From positions 1-64,000 of the forward strand of contig CACCLK010000001.1 in NCBI GenBank assembly GCA_902546795.1: a stretch of DNA of 64,000 nt, given 5' to 3'. This document shows, piece after piece, positions 1 to 10,057 of this stretch; the first letter of the stretch is position 1, and each line of letters starts with the position of its first letter. The notes beneath the pieces are model-generated. The model did not search any database, was not told where the DNA came from, and saw only the letters and a list, made by a program, of their open reading frames with translations. Source of the stretch: an uncultured Pelagibacteraceae bacterium (GTDB lineage Bacteria > Pseudomonadota > Alphaproteobacteria > Pelagibacterales > Pelagibacteraceae). The translations under genes and the position numbers were made by a program.

Positions 1-673
1 TACACTTTACCCTGAGGTTTTTAGTGGTCTTTTAAATTCTGGTTTATACAAAAAAGCATTAGATAAAAAAATTTGGAAACTAGAAATATTAAATATAAGG
101 GATTACGCTGATGATAAACATAAAACAGTCGACGACACCCCATTTGGAGGAGGGTCGGGAATGTTAATGAGGCCTGATATTTTGGCTAAAGCGCTTGATA
201 GCAACTTGGGTAAAGACGATAAAAAATTTTATTTATCACCAAGAGGAAAGGTTTTAAATCAAAAAATTGTAAAAAACCTAGCAAAGGAAAAAAAGATAAA
301 TATTATTTGTGGTCACTTTGAGGGAATTGATCAGAGAGTTTTGGAAACAAGAAATATTGAGGAGCTTAGTATTGGTGATTTCATTTTATCTGGAGGTGAA
401 AGTGCAGCAATTGTTTTACTAGATGCAGTGATCCGTTTATTACCAGGTGTTCTTGGAAATGAAAAATCTTCAAAAGAGGAGAGTTTTGAGAATGGATTAT
501 TAGAGTACCCACAGTACACCAAGCCTCAAAATTGGGAGGAAAAAAGGCCACCAGAGGTTCTTTTATCCGGTGATCATGCTAAAATTAAGCACTGGCGTTT
601 ATCTCAATCTGAGGCTATAACACGTCGCCAGAGACCAGATCTTTGGAAAAAATATAAAAATGAAAAACATTGA
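1..673 (+). CDS. trmD: tRNA (guanine37-N1)-methyltransferase, 5' partial
   Basis: TrmD methylates G37 next to the anticodon of several tRNAs, using S-adenosylmethionine. The reading frame is open from base 2 of the window, so the start codon lies outside; an ATG at 161 is internal. The visible frame begins [11 protein letters not shown], a typical TrmD N-terminal region. Later it carries [21 protein letters not shown] and [11 protein letters not shown], the trefoil-knot SAM-binding segments of the SPOUT family. About 224 residues are present, so few are missing. The end overlaps rplS by 14 bases, the usual trmD-rplS coupling of the rpsP-rimM-trmD-rplS operon. Confidence 0.96.
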   Translation, partial: TLYPEVFSGLLNSGLYKKALDKKIWKLEILNIRDYADDKHKTVDDTPFGGGSGMLMRPDILAKALDSNLGKDDKKFYLSPRGKVLNQKIVKNLAKEKKINIICGHFEGIDQRVLETRNIEELSIGDFILSGGESAAIVLLDAVIRLLPGVLGNEKSSKEESFENGLLEYPQYTKPQNWEEKRPPEVLLSGDHAKIKHWRLSQSEAITRRQRPDLWKKYKNEKH

Positions 674-1163
674 AGACATAAATAAAGCTGCTGTAAAGAA
701 AATTATCTCTAGTAAGAAAATATCCGATTTTTCTCCAGGAGATACTATTAAAGTTGGTGTAAAAATTATTGAAGGTAAAAAAGAGAGAATTCAATACTTC
801 GAAGGGGTTTGTATTGCAAAAAAAAATAGAGACATAAATTCATCTTTTACTGTAAGAAAAATTTCTTTTGGTGAAGGTGTGGAAAGAACATTCGCATTGT
901 ATAGCCCTAACCTAGACACAATAAAAGTTATAAGATCTGGTAAAGTTAGAAGAGCTAAACTTTATTATTTAAGAGATAGAAAAGGTAAGTCAGCAAGAAT
1001 TGCCGAGAGGATAAGAAAAAAAATTGGAATAGATGTGTCATCTGAGCAAGTAGAGAAGAAAACATCTTCAGTTGCTGAGTCGCAAAAAGAAAACCTGGAA
1101 AAGACAACTTCGAATAAAGATTTAAAAACTGAAAATCAAAAAGATATTAAAGACAAAAAATAA
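660..1163 (+). CDS. rplS: 50S ribosomal protein L19 with charged C-terminal extension
   Basis: L19 sits at the 30S-50S interface of the ribosome. The core shows [23 protein letters not shown] and the end motif [18 protein letters not shown], all typical of L19. At 167 residues it is roughly 45-50 longer than the E. coli protein. The extra part, from about residue 120, is a low-complexity Lys/Glu/Ser tail, probably disordered. It starts inside the end of trmD and is followed after 11 bases by leuC. Identity is certain; the role of the tail is unknown. Confidence 0.97.
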   Translation: MKNIEDINKAAVKKIISSKKISDFSPGDTIKVGVKIIEGKKERIQYFEGVCIAKKNRDINSSFTVRKISFGEGVERTFALYSPNLDTIKVIRSGKVRRAKLYYLRDRKGKSARIAERIRKKIGIDVSSEQVEKKTSSVAESQKENLEKTTSNKDLKTENQKDIKDKK

Positions 1164-1174
1164 TTTTTTTTATA

Positions 1175-2572
1175 ATGCCAAAAACTTTATACGATAAAAT
1201 TTGGGATCACCATTTAATTGATAAACAAGAGGATGGAACTTGTCTCTTGTATGTCGATAGACATTTAGTACATGAAGTTACTAGCCCGCAGGCGTTTGAG
1301 GGCTTAAGATTACAGAAAAGAAAAGTAAGAAGACCCGAACTAACACTCGCAGTCCCTGATCACAACGTTCCAACTACAGATAGATCAAAAGGGATAGATG
1401 ATGAAGATTCAAAAATCCAAGTAGAAACACTAAGGCAAAACTGTAGAGAATTTGGTGTTAATCTTTTTGATGTGAATGACAAAAGACAAGGCATAGTTCA
1501 TATTATAGGACCTGAGCAAGGCTTCACTCAACCCGGAACGATAATAGTTTGTGGCGATAGTCATACAGCTACCCACGGCGCTTTCGGGGCACTAGCTTTT
1601 GGAATTGGAACATCCGAGGTGGAACACGTTTTGGCTACACAAACATTAATTCAAAAAAAATCAAAAAACTTAAGAATAAATGTAAATGGAAGTTTACCAA
1701 AAGGTGTAACAGCAAAAGATGTAATTTTAAAAATCATAGGAACTATTGGAACAGCAGGTGGGACTGGTTATGTAATAGAGTACGCTGGTGAAGTGATTAA
1801 AAGTTTAAGTATGGAAGAACGAATGACTGTTTGCAATATGACAATAGAGGCTGGTGCACGTGCTGGCCTAATTGCCCCAGATGAAAAAACTTTTGAATAT
1901 CTAAAAGGGAAAAATATGTCACCAAAAGATGAAAATTGGACGAAAGCTTTAAAATTTTGGAAAACATTATTTTCAGATAATGATTGTATGTTTGATAAAG
2001 AAATAAATTTAGAAGGAAAAGATATAGAGCCGTTAGTTACTTGGGGGACTTCACCGCAAGATGTTTCTCCTATAAATGGCACAGTCCCTGATCCAGAAAG
2101 GGAAAAGAATGAAGATAGAAAAATGGCTATGAAAAGATCGCTAGATTATATGGGTCTTAAAGCGAATACCAAAATATCTGAAATAAAAATAGACAAGATT
2201 TTCATCGGAAGCTGCACTAATGGCAGAATTGAAGATTTGAGACTAGCAGCTGATCTTTTAAAAGGAAAAAAAATTGCAAAGAATGTTAGTGCAATGGTAG
2301 TGCCTGGTTCTGGCTTAGTTAAAGAACAAGCAGAAAAAGAGGGTCTGGATCAAATATTTAAAGAGGCGGGATTTGAATGGAGAGAACCTGGTTGCTCAAT
2401 GTGTTTAGGAATGAACCCGGATCAACTTAAACCCAGAGAAAGATGTGCGTCTACTTCCAACAGAAATTTCGAGGGAAGACAGGGAAGAGGTGGTAGAACT
2501 CACCTAGTAAGCCCAGGAATGGCAATAGCGGCGGCTATCACAGGACATCTTTCAGATGTAAGAAAGATATAG
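1175..2572 (+). CDS. leuC: 3-isopropylmalate dehydratase, large subunit
   Basis: LeuC, with LeuD, isomerises 2-isopropylmalate to 3-isopropylmalate in leucine synthesis. It belongs to the aconitase family and binds a [4Fe-4S] cluster. The three cluster cysteines are visible: C347 in GSCTNGR, and C407 and C410 in GCSMCLG. The N-terminal [11 protein letters not shown] and [12 protein letters not shown] motifs are also present. The 465-residue length is normal. The gene is followed after 2 bases by leuD, then leuB, so the leucine genes are one unit. The ATG at 1175 has no clear Shine-Dalgarno sequence upstream, only a T run. Confidence 0.97.
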   Translation: MPKTLYDKIWDHHLIDKQEDGTCLLYVDRHLVHEVTSPQAFEGLRLQKRKVRRPELTLAVPDHNVPTTDRSKGIDDEDSKIQVETLRQNCREFGVNLFDVNDKRQGIVHIIGPEQGFTQPGTIIVCGDSHTATHGAFGALAFGIGTSEVEHVLATQTLIQKKSKNLRINVNGSLPKGVTAKDVILKIIGTIGTAGGTGYVIEYAGEVIKSLSMEERMTVCNMTIEAGARAGLIAPDEKTFEYLKGKNMSPKDENWTKALKFWKTLFSDNDCMFDKEINLEGKDIEPLVTWGTSPQDVSPINGTVPDPEREKNEDRKMAMKRSLDYMGLKANTKISEIKIDKIFIGSCTNGRIEDLRLAADLLKGKKIAKNVSAMVVPGSGLVKEQAEKEGLDQIFKEAGFEWREPGCSMCLGMNPDQLKPRERCASTSNRNFEGRQGRGGRTHLVSPGMAIAAAITGHLSDVRKI

Positions 2573-2574
2573 AA

Positions 2575-3171
2575 ATGAAAAAATTTAAAAATCTTAAATC
2601 AATTCCTGCATATTTGTCGTTACAAAACATTGATACAGATATGATAATCCCAAAACAGTTTTTAAAAACTATCAAAAGAACTGGTTTAGGCAAAAGTTTA
2701 TTTTATGAAATGCGTTACGATGAACAAGGCAAGATGATAAAGGACTTTATATTAAACAAAACTCCTTACGATAAATCAAAAATCCTTATAGCTGGTAAAA
2801 ACTTCGGCTGTGGATCTTCAAGAGAGCATGCTCCGTGGGCTCTATCGGATTTTGGAATTAAATGTATTATAAGCTCCAGCTTTGCAGATATATTTTACAA
2901 CAATTGTTTTAAAAACGGAATTTTGCCCATTAAGATTGAAGAGAAAATTATTAATGAACTTGTAATGTATTTCGAAACAAAGAAAGAGATAGAAGTGGAC
3001 TTAATTAACCAGAAAATAAATTGTGGTAATAAAAAATTCCAATTTAAAATTGATAGCTTTCAAAAAAAATGTTTATTAGAAGGACTTGATGATATTGATT
3101 TATCTTTCAAAAAAATCGATCAGATTAAAAATTTTGAAATAAAACTAAAACAAGATAAACCTTGGATTTAA
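2575..3171 (+). CDS. leuD: 3-isopropylmalate dehydratase, small subunit
   Basis: LeuD is the small 'swivel' subunit that completes the LeuC active site in the cytoplasm. The sequence shows NIDTDMIIPKQFLKT near residues 18-32 and the substrate-binding loop NFGCGSSREHAPWAL around residues 76-90; both are family signatures. The 198-residue length is usual. It lies between leuC (2-base gap) and leuB (6-base gap) on the same strand, so the subunits should be made together. Confidence 0.97.
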   Translation: MKKFKNLKSIPAYLSLQNIDTDMIIPKQFLKTIKRTGLGKSLFYEMRYDEQGKMIKDFILNKTPYDKSKILIAGKNFGCGSSREHAPWALSDFGIKCIISSSFADIFYNNCFKNGILPIKIEEKIINELVMYFETKKEIEVDLINQKINCGNKKFQFKIDSFQKKCLLEGLDDIDLSFKKIDQIKNFEIKLKQDKPWI

Positions 3172-3177
3172 TAAAAA

Positions 3178-4275
3178 GTGAGAAGTAGAAAAATATTATT
3201 GTTGCCTGGTGATGGTGTTGGCCCAGAAGTTGTTGGTGAAGTTAAAAAAATTATTAATTGGCTTAATTCAAAAAAATCGTTAGATTTTAAAGTAGAACAA
3301 GAGTTGATTGGTGGTGCTTCAATAGACAAAAACAAAACTCCAATTACAGACGAGGTATTTTACAAATCATTAGAATGTGATGCAGTTATACTGGGCGCTT
3401 GCGGTGGCCCAAAGTGGGATAATTTAGAATTTTCAAAAAAACCAGAAAGAGCATTATTGAAACTTCGAAAAGAATTAAAGCTTTTTGCAAATCTTAGACC
3501 AGCAATTTGCTTTAAACAACTTGTAGAGGCTTCTACACTTAAACCTGAAATCGTATCTGGTTTAGATATTATGATAGTTAGAGAATTAACAGGAGGAATT
3601 TATTTTGGAGAGCCAAGAGGTATCGAGCCTTATAAAAACAACGAGAGAAAAGGAATAAATACGCACACCTACACATCCAGTGAAATTCATAGAATAGCAA
3701 GAGTAGCCTTTGAATTAGCGAAAAAAAGAAAAAATAAAGTTACATCTTGTGAGAAATCAAACGTGATGGAAGCCGGGGTTTTATGGAGAGAAGAGGTTCA
3801 AAACTTAAAAGATAAAGAGTTTGGCAAAGTCAATTTAGAGCACATGCTTGCTGATAATGCTGCAATGCAACTTCTAAGAAATCCTAAGCAATTCGATGTA
3901 ATTTTAGCTGATAATTTATTTGGAGATATGTTATCAGATGAGGCTGCAATGCTTACTGGTTCTCTAGGTCTTTTACCTTCTGCATCCTTAGGAGCAAAAG
4001 ACAAAAACGGAAAAATTCGCTCTCTGTTTGAACCTTGTCACGGCTCAGCACCAGATATTGCTGGAAAAAATATATCTAATCCAATTGCGACTATATTGAG
4101 TTTTTCAATGGCTCTTAGATACTCTCTGGACATGGATAAAGAAGCAGACGCTCTTGATAACGCAGTTCAACAAGTTCTTGACGATGGATTAAGAACTAAA
4201 GATATAGTATCTAAAGGAACTAAAGAGGTTACAACCTCTCAAATGGGTGATGCAATAATCTCGAAACTAAAATAA
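3178..4275 (+). CDS. leuB: 3-isopropylmalate dehydrogenase
   Basis: LeuB oxidises and decarboxylates 3-isopropylmalate with NAD to give 2-oxoisocaproate, the leucine precursor. Visible features are the N-terminal [12 protein letters not shown], the [18 protein letters not shown] segment, [14 protein letters not shown], and the C-terminal [15 protein letters not shown], which binds NAD. The length of 365 residues is normal. The frame starts with GTG at 3178, six bases after leuD; no ATG is better placed. It closes the leuCDB block and is followed by asd. Confidence 0.97.
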   Translation: MRSRKILLLPGDGVGPEVVGEVKKIINWLNSKKSLDFKVEQELIGGASIDKNKTPITDEVFYKSLECDAVILGACGGPKWDNLEFSKKPERALLKLRKELKLFANLRPAICFKQLVEASTLKPEIVSGLDIMIVRELTGGIYFGEPRGIEPYKNNERKGINTHTYTSSEIHRIARVAFELAKKRKNKVTSCEKSNVMEAGVLWREEVQNLKDKEFGKVNLEHMLADNAAMQLLRNPKQFDVILADNLFGDMLSDEAAMLTGSLGLLPSASLGAKDKNGKIRSLFEPCHGSAPDIAGKNISNPIATILSFSMALRYSLDMDKEADALDNAVQQVLDDGLRTKDIVSKGTKEVTTSQMGDAIISKLK

Positions 4276-4284
4276 ATTATAAAT

Positions 4285-5271
4285 ATGAACTTAGCTATTA
4301 TAGGCGCAACAGGAAATGTTGGAAGAAAAACAATAGAAGTATTGGAAAAATCTAAAATACAAATTGATGAGTTGTTTTTAGTTGCATCCAAAAAAAGCGC
4401 AGGAGTCAAAATCAAGTTTAAAAAAAAAGAATTAGAGGTCTTAGATTTAGAAAATTATGATTTTTCAAAAGCAGAGATTACTTTTTTTGCTGCAGGAAGT
4501 CTCATTGCAAAACAATGGGTTCCAAAAGCAAGTAAAAAAACAATTGTTATTGATAATTCAAGGTACTTTAGGATGGAAAAAGAAATTCCACTTGTGGTTG
4601 CTGAAGTAAATCCAGAACAATTAAAAAAACATAGAAATGTTATCGCAAATCCTAATTGTTCAACGATTCAAATGGTTTTAGCTCTAAAACCGTTACATGA
4701 AAAATATAAAATTAAGAGAGTTATCGTTTCAACTTATCAAGCTGTCTCAGGCGCAGGTAAAGCAGCAATGGATGAACTATTAGATCAAACCAAGAATGTT
4801 CTAGCTGAAAAAAAAGTTTTATCGCAAAATTTTTCTAAACAAATAGCATTTAATCTTATCCCACAAATTGATGATTTTGATATCGATGGTTATACTAAAG
4901 AGGAACTCAAGATGGAGAATGAAACAAAAAAAATTCTTGATAGTGATATAAAAATTTCAGCTACCTGCGTACGTGTTCCCGTATTAAACTCCCACTCGGA
5001 GTCAGTAAATATTGAATTTGAACAGCGTTTTGACCTTGAGGATTTAAGAAAAACTCTGGAAAATGCACCAGGCTGCAAGGTAATAGATGGACATCAAGAC
5101 GGTGAATACATTACGCCAGTTGAAGCCAGCGGAGATCATAAAACTTTTATTTCTAGAATAAGAAAAGATCATTCTAATGAAAAAGCTATAAATATTTGGA
5201 TTGTTTCAGACAATTTATTAAAAGGTGCAGCTTTAAATACTGTTCAAATCGCTGAGGAATTAGTAAAATAA
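4285..5271 (+). CDS. asd: Aspartate-semialdehyde dehydrogenase
   Basis: Asd reduces aspartyl phosphate to aspartate semialdehyde with NADPH, the branch point to lysine/diaminopimelate, threonine and methionine. The N-terminal GATGNVGRKTIEVL is the NADP-binding loop. ANPNCSTIQM carries the catalytic Cys at residue 125. STYQAVSGAGKAAMDEL and the C-terminal SDNLLKGAALNTVQIAE are also family motifs. The length of 328 is a little short of the usual 335-345 but covers both domains. It sits between leuB and sdhC with 9- and 3-base gaps, so it is probably transcribed with them. Confidence 0.96.
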   Translation: MNLAIIGATGNVGRKTIEVLEKSKIQIDELFLVASKKSAGVKIKFKKKELEVLDLENYDFSKAEITFFAAGSLIAKQWVPKASKKTIVIDNSRYFRMEKEIPLVVAEVNPEQLKKHRNVIANPNCSTIQMVLALKPLHEKYKIKRVIVSTYQAVSGAGKAAMDELLDQTKNVLAEKKVLSQNFSKQIAFNLIPQIDDFDIDGYTKEELKMENETKKILDSDIKISATCVRVPVLNSHSESVNIEFEQRFDLEDLRKTLENAPGCKVIDGHQDGEYITPVEASGDHKTFISRIRKDHSNEKAINIWIVSDNLLKGAALNTVQIAEELVK

Positions 5272-5274
5272 GTT

Positions 5275-5661
5275 ATGAATTATAATAAGAATCCACTCAC
5301 ACCCCACCTTCAAGTCTATCGATGGCAGATATCATCTTTATTATCCATTACTCACAGGATAGTTGGAGTAGTAAATTTTTTATTAATGATTTTATTTTGT
5401 TCATGGTTGATACTAATTTTTTTAAATCAAGATTTTTTAGTTTTAGGAAAAGAAGTGTTCGCTTCTTTTTTTGGTAATTTTATCATCTTATCTGTTTGCT
5501 GGACTTTTAGTTTTTTTGTATTGAACGAAATAAGGCATCTTGTCTGGGACCTAGGTTATGGTTTTGATGTAAAAATTTCAAAAATATCAGGATTTGCAGT
5601 TTTGATAGGATCATTTGTTCTTGCAGTAATAATATATAAACTTGGTGGTTTTTTTCTATGA
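5275..5661 (+). CDS. sdhC: Succinate dehydrogenase cytochrome b556 subunit, heme ligand apparently absent
   Basis: SdhC is one of the two membrane anchors of succinate:quinone oxidoreductase (complex II). The N-terminal PLTPHLQVYRWQ and SITHRIVGVVN (quinone-site Ser and Arg) match the family, and three hydrophobic segments are visible. The signature near residues 86-95 reads EIRHLVWDLGY. In E. coli, human and Rickettsia proteins (recalled) the residue seven before the RH histidine is the axial heme b ligand His; here it is Phe81. Length 128 is usual. It overlaps sdhD by 4 bases. Identity is firm from sequence and operon; heme loss is inference. Confidence 0.94.
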   Translation: MNYNKNPLTPHLQVYRWQISSLLSITHRIVGVVNFLLMILFCSWLILIFLNQDFLVLGKEVFASFFGNFIILSVCWTFSFFVLNEIRHLVWDLGYGFDVKISKISGFAVLIGSFVLAVIIYKLGGFFL

Positions 5662-5984
5662 TGCATGTATCAACAAAAAAATGGCTTTTTACAAAAATTA
5701 GCTCAGCCGTATTAATACCTTTAATGATTTGGTTTTTGTTAAATTTTGTCTCAATTCTTAAAAAAGATCAAATTGAGCTATTGCAATTTTTAACCTCTCA
5801 ACCTTCTAAACTAGTTTTATCTGTATTTTTAGTGATTTTCTTCTTTTTTTTCTCTCTTACTATAAGCGAGATATTTGAGGACTATTTAAGCAATAACAAA
5901 ATCAAAAATGTCGCAAACAAGTTGCTGTATTTTTTTGCTATAACGTTTCCACTAATAACAATTTTTAGTATACATAACTTATAA
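5658..5984 (+). CDS. sdhD: Succinate dehydrogenase membrane anchor subunit, heme ligand apparently absent
   Basis: This 108-residue protein has three hydrophobic segments and sits between sdhC and sdhA, so it is the second membrane anchor of complex II. W9, the AVLIPLMIW region and EDY at residues 74-76 (the Tyr is part of the quinone site) agree with SdhD. In known SdhD proteins a His twelve residues before that Tyr ligates heme b; here the position (residue 64) lies in a run of five Phe. The only His residues are at the two ends. Start ATG at 5658 overlaps the sdhC stop. Divergent sequence, but position makes the call strong. Confidence 0.88.
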   Translation: MMHVSTKKWLFTKISSAVLIPLMIWFLLNFVSILKKDQIELLQFLTSQPSKLVLSVFLVIFFFFFSLTISEIFEDYLSNNKIKNVANKLLYFFAITFPLITIFSIHNL

Positions 5985-5985
5985 A

Positions 5986-7761
5986 ATGAAAACTTATAAA
6001 ATAATTGATCATGAGTATGATGTTGTAGTTCTTGGGGCCGGCGGTTCAGGTCTTAGGGCAGCTGTGGGTTTATCTGAAGAAGGATTGAAAACAGCATGTA
6101 TTTCAAAAGTGTTTCCAACAAGAAGTCATACTTCTGCAGCTCAAGGCGGAATTTCGGCTGCTCTAGGCAACATGGGCGAAGATGACTGGAGATGGCACAT
6201 GTATGACACTGTAAAAGGATCAGACTGGTTAGGTGACCAGGATGCAATTGAATATTTATGTAAAGAAGCCCCTCAAGCTGTTTTAGAACTCGAAAGATAT
6301 GGTGTCCCTTTCAGTAGAACTGAAGACGGCAAAATTTATCAAAGACCCTTTGGGGGTATGACAAAAAACTATGGTAATGGCACAGCACAAAGAACTTGTG
6401 CAGCCGCTGATAGAACTGGTCATGCAATTTTACATACTCTTTATGGTCAAGCTTTAAAACATAAAACTGAATTTTTTATTGAGTATTTTGCATTAGATTT
6501 AATAATGAAAAATGGAGAGTGTAAAGGAGTTATAGCGTGGAATTTAAATGATGGAACAATTCACAGATTTCGATCTCACATTACAATTATTGCTACAGGC
6601 GGATATGGAAAGATTTATTACTCTGCAACATCTGCACACACTTGCACTGGTGACGGTAATGCAATGATTTTAAGAGCTGGTTTACCATTACAAGATATGG
6701 AATTTGTTCAGTTTCACCCAACGGGCATCTATGGCGTAGGCTGTTTAATCTCAGAGGGAGTTAGAGGAGAAGGAGGATATCTACTTAACTCAGAAGGTGA
6801 AAGATTTATGGAAAGATATGCTCCAAGTGCAAAAGATTTAGCATCAAGGGATGTTGTTAGCAGGTCTATCGCAATAGAAATAAATGAAGGCAGGGGAGTT
6901 GGAAAAGAGAAAGACCACGTACATTTACATCTTGATCATATAGACTCAAAAATTATTGATGAAAAGTTACCGGGTATAGCAGAATCGGCCAAAACTTTCT
7001 CAGGTGTCGATGTAACAAAAGAACCTATACCTGTTGTTCCAACAGTTCATTACAACATGGGTGGAATACCAACTAATTACAAAGCAGAAGTTTTAACTTT
7101 AAACGGTTCTGAAAAAACTGTTAAAGGCTTGATGGCGATTGGTGAAGCGGCCTGCGTATCAGTTCATGGGGCAAACAGATTAGGTTCGAATTCCCTCATC
7201 GATCTTGTTGTTTTTGGCAAAGCTGCAGCAAAAAGGGCGTCCGAGCTTGTTAAACCTGGAATGCCACATGAGGAAGTTTCCCAAACAGAAACTGATAAAT
7301 GTTTAGATCGGTTTGATAAAATAAGAAGCTCCAAAGGACAAACAAAAACATCAGAATTAAGACTATCTATGCAGAAAACAATGCAGAGCAAATGTGCAGT
7401 TTTTAGAACTGAAAAAACATTAAAAGAGGGCGTAGAACAGATTAGAAAATCTTATGAAGGTATGTCTGATTTGTCTGTTAAAGATCAGTCTTTGTTATTC
7501 AATACCGATCTCGTGGAAACCTTGGAATTTGATAATCTTATAAGACAGGCAATGACAACAATGGATAGCGCATATCACAGAAAAGAAAGTAGAGGCGCTC
7601 ATGCTAGAGAAGACTTCGCCAAAAGGGATGACAAAAATTATATGAAACACACTTTAGCCTGGCAAGATGGAAGAAAAGTTAATATTAAGTACAGAGATGT
7701 TCACTCAAGCACTCTAACTAATGATGTTCAATACTTTCCACCAAAAGAAAGAGTGTATTAA
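5986..7761 (+). CDS. sdhA: Succinate dehydrogenase flavoprotein subunit
   Basis: SdhA oxidises succinate to fumarate at a covalently bound FAD, on the cytoplasmic side of the membrane. The Rossmann loop [15 protein letters not shown] starts near residue 15. [17 protein letters not shown] carries the FAD-attachment His. [21 protein letters not shown] and [15 protein letters not shown] line the dicarboxylate site. Length 591 is normal for the mitochondrial/alphaproteobacterial type. It starts one base after sdhD ends and overlaps sdhB by one base. Confidence 0.98.
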   Translation: MKTYKIIDHEYDVVVLGAGGSGLRAAVGLSEEGLKTACISKVFPTRSHTSAAQGGISAALGNMGEDDWRWHMYDTVKGSDWLGDQDAIEYLCKEAPQAVLELERYGVPFSRTEDGKIYQRPFGGMTKNYGNGTAQRTCAAADRTGHAILHTLYGQALKHKTEFFIEYFALDLIMKNGECKGVIAWNLNDGTIHRFRSHITIIATGGYGKIYYSATSAHTCTGDGNAMILRAGLPLQDMEFVQFHPTGIYGVGCLISEGVRGEGGYLLNSEGERFMERYAPSAKDLASRDVVSRSIAIEINEGRGVGKEKDHVHLHLDHIDSKIIDEKLPGIAESAKTFSGVDVTKEPIPVVPTVHYNMGGIPTNYKAEVLTLNGSEKTVKGLMAIGEAACVSVHGANRLGSNSLIDLVVFGKAAAKRASELVKPGMPHEEVSQTETDKCLDRFDKIRSSKGQTKTSELRLSMQKTMQSKCAVFRTEKTLKEGVEQIRKSYEGMSDLSVKDQSLLFNTDLVETLEFDNLIRQAMTTMDSAYHRKESRGAHAREDFAKRDDKNYMKHTLAWQDGRKVNIKYRDVHSSTLTNDVQYFPPKERVY

Positions 7762-8537
7762 TGGCTGAGTTCAGTCTCCCTTCTAATTCAAAAATAATTA
7801 AAGGGGACTATTATCAGGATAAAACTGGTTCAAAAAATATTAAAAAAGTTAACGTTTACAGGTGGAATCCTGAGGACGATAAAAATCCAAGAATAGACAC
7901 CTTTGAAGTCGACATGAGCAACTGTGGTCCTAAAGTTTTAGATATACTTTTTAAAATTAAAAATGAATTAGACCCTTCTTTAACCTTTAGAAGATCATGC
8001 GCGCATGGAGTATGTGGATCGTGTGCAATGAATGTTGACGGTGTCAACACTTTATCTTGTATAAAATCTCATTCAGATATTAAGGGAGATTTAAATATTT
8101 ATCCTTTACCACACCTAAGAGTAGTGAAAGATTTAATTGGTGACTTAAGCAATTTATATAAACAGTACGAGTCAATCCAACCTTGGTTAAAAACTTCAAA
8201 AACTAGTAAAGAGAAAGAGGAAATAATTCAATCACAAAAAGATAGATCAAAATTAGACGGTTACTACGAATGCATACTTTGTGCGTGTTGCTCAACTTCT
8301 TGCCCAAGCTATTGGTGGAATGGAGACAAATATTTGGGACCAGCAGTTCTTCTTCAAGCTTACAGATGGATCAATGATAGCAGAGACGAGGAAAAAAATG
8401 AAAGGTTAAAAAAAGTTGCTGACGAATTAAAATTATATAGATGCCATACTATTATGAATTGTACTAATTCTTGTCCAAAAGGACTAAATCCTGCAAAAGC
8501 TATAGCATCTATAAAAAAAATGCTTGCAACAAGCTAA
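7761..8537 (+). CDS. sdhB: Succinate dehydrogenase iron-sulfur subunit
   Basis: SdhB passes electrons from FAD to quinone through three clusters. Visible are the [2Fe-2S] motif [16 protein letters not shown], the [4Fe-4S] motif [12 protein letters not shown] with the following SYWWNG (Trp of the quinone site), and the [3Fe-4S] motif [14 protein letters not shown]. The 258-residue length is normal. It closes sdhCDAB; mmsA follows after 24 bases. The clusters and quinone-site residues are intact even though the neighbouring anchor subunits lack the usual heme ligands. Confidence 0.98.
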   Translation: MAEFSLPSNSKIIKGDYYQDKTGSKNIKKVNVYRWNPEDDKNPRIDTFEVDMSNCGPKVLDILFKIKNELDPSLTFRRSCAHGVCGSCAMNVDGVNTLSCIKSHSDIKGDLNIYPLPHLRVVKDLIGDLSNLYKQYESIQPWLKTSKTSKEKEEIIQSQKDRSKLDGYYECILCACCSTSCPSYWWNGDKYLGPAVLLQAYRWINDSRDEEKNERLKKVADELKLYRCHTIMNCTNSCPKGLNPAKAIASIKKMLATS

Positions 8538-8561
8538 AAGCTTATTTATTCAATAAATACC

Positions 8562-10055
8562 ATGAACCTTATTGAACATTATGTGAATGGAAAAAAATTT
8601 GCAGGTAAGTCAAAAAGAACTGGTAAAGTTTTCAACCCTGCAACGGGTGAACAAAGTGCAGAAGTAAAGCTCGCTACGGGTACCGATCTTGATGAAACCG
8701 TTAAAGTTGCAAAAAAAGCTTTCCATGAGTGGTCTAACAAGACCCCACTTTACAGGGCAAGAATTTTATTTAAATTTAAAGAGCTAATTGAAAAGTATTC
8801 TGACGAACTAACAAAATCAATTGTTGCTGAACATGGAAAAGTTTTTGAGGATGCTAGAGGCTCGCTCACAAGAGGCCTGGAGGTGGTTGAATTTGCTTGC
8901 GGCATACCTCAAATGTTAAAAGGTGAGTATACTGAAAATGTTGGAACAAATGTTGATAGTTGGTCATTAAGACAACCTTTAGGCGTTTGCGCAGGCATAA
9001 CACCTTTTAATTTCCCAGCTATGGTACCTATGTGGATGTTTCCAATGGCGATTGCTTGTGGAAATACTTTTATTTTAAAACCTTCAGAAAAAGATCCCTC
9101 TTGTTCAATCAGACTTGCTGAATTGTTTTCTGAGGCTGGTTTACCCGATGGAGTTTTAAATGTAGTCAACGGCGATAAAGAAGCCGTGGATGCAATCATT
9201 AAAAATAAAGATATTAGCGCCGTAAGCTTTGTAGGATCAACGCCAATAGCAAAATATATTTATGAAAATTGTGCAAAAAATGAAAAAAGAGTCCAGGCTC
9301 TAGGCGGTGCAAAAAATCATTGTGTTGTAATGCCTGATTGTGATCTAGATCAAGCCGTTAATGGTTTAATGGGAGCAGCCTATGGTTCAGCTGGTGAGAG
9401 ATGTATGGCTCAATCTGTAGCAGTTGCTGTAGGGAATATTGGAGATAAGTTAGTCAATAGTCTAGCAAAAAAAGTTGAAAATTTAAAAGTTGGACCTGGC
9501 ATGGATAAAAATTCTGAGATGGGCCCCTTGGTAACAAAAGAACATTTGAATAAAGTAAAAGGATATGTAGATCTTGGAGTTAAAGAGGGAGCCAAACTCG
9601 TTGTAGATGGAAGAAAACTAAGCTTACAGGGTTATGAAAACGGATTTTATATGGGAGGCTGTCTGTTTGACCAAGTAAAAAAAGACATGAGAATATATAA
9701 GGAAGAAATTTTTGGACCTGTTTTATCAGTAATTAGAGTTAAAAATTTTAATGAAGCTCTTCAGTTGGTAAATGATCATGAGTATGGAAACGGTGTAAGT
9801 ATTTTTACTAGAGACGGGGATACCGGAAGAACATTCTCATCTAAAGCTCAGATCGGAATGGTTGGAATTAATATTCCTATTCCAGTTCCAGTCGCTTTCC
9901 ACAGTTTTGGCGGTTGGAAAAGATCATTATTCGGAGACCAGCACATGCACGGTCCAGAGGGAGTAAGGTTCTATACAAAATTAAAAACCGTGACATCGAG
10001 ATGGCCTTCCGGATTAAGATCAGATCCAGAATTTACAATGCCAACAATGAAATAA
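8562..10055 (+). CDS. mmsA: Methylmalonate-semialdehyde dehydrogenase (CoA-acylating)
   Basis: This aldehyde dehydrogenase converts (methyl)malonate semialdehyde to propionyl- or acetyl-CoA in valine, beta-alanine and inositol breakdown. Family features are GVCAGITPFNFPAMVPMWM, FVGSTPIAKYIY, the catalytic Cys281 in GSAGERCMAQS, EIFGPVLSV and the C-terminal SFGGWKRSLFGD. The length of 497 fits MmsA. It lies between sdhB and mdh and would feed CoA thioesters toward the TCA cycle. MmsA is the best call from the ERCMA motif and overall layout; substrate is not proven here. Confidence 0.92.
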   Translation: MNLIEHYVNGKKFAGKSKRTGKVFNPATGEQSAEVKLATGTDLDETVKVAKKAFHEWSNKTPLYRARILFKFKELIEKYSDELTKSIVAEHGKVFEDARGSLTRGLEVVEFACGIPQMLKGEYTENVGTNVDSWSLRQPLGVCAGITPFNFPAMVPMWMFPMAIACGNTFILKPSEKDPSCSIRLAELFSEAGLPDGVLNVVNGDKEAVDAIIKNKDISAVSFVGSTPIAKYIYENCAKNEKRVQALGGAKNHCVVMPDCDLDQAVNGLMGAAYGSAGERCMAQSVAVAVGNIGDKLVNSLAKKVENLKVGPGMDKNSEMGPLVTKEHLNKVKGYVDLGVKEGAKLVVDGRKLSLQGYENGFYMGGCLFDQVKKDMRIYKEEIFGPVLSVIRVKNFNEALQLVNDHEYGNGVSIFTRDGDTGRTFSSKAQIGMVGINIPIPVPVAFHSFGGWKRSLFGDQHMHGPEGVRFYTKLKTVTSRWPSGLRSDPEFTMPTMK

Positions 10056-10057
10056 TT

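Noticed and set aside
9914-10057. 48-residue upstream extension of malate dehydrogenase
   Set aside because: It lies wholly inside mmsA in another frame and has no Mdh similarity; ATG 10058 gives the normal N-terminus.
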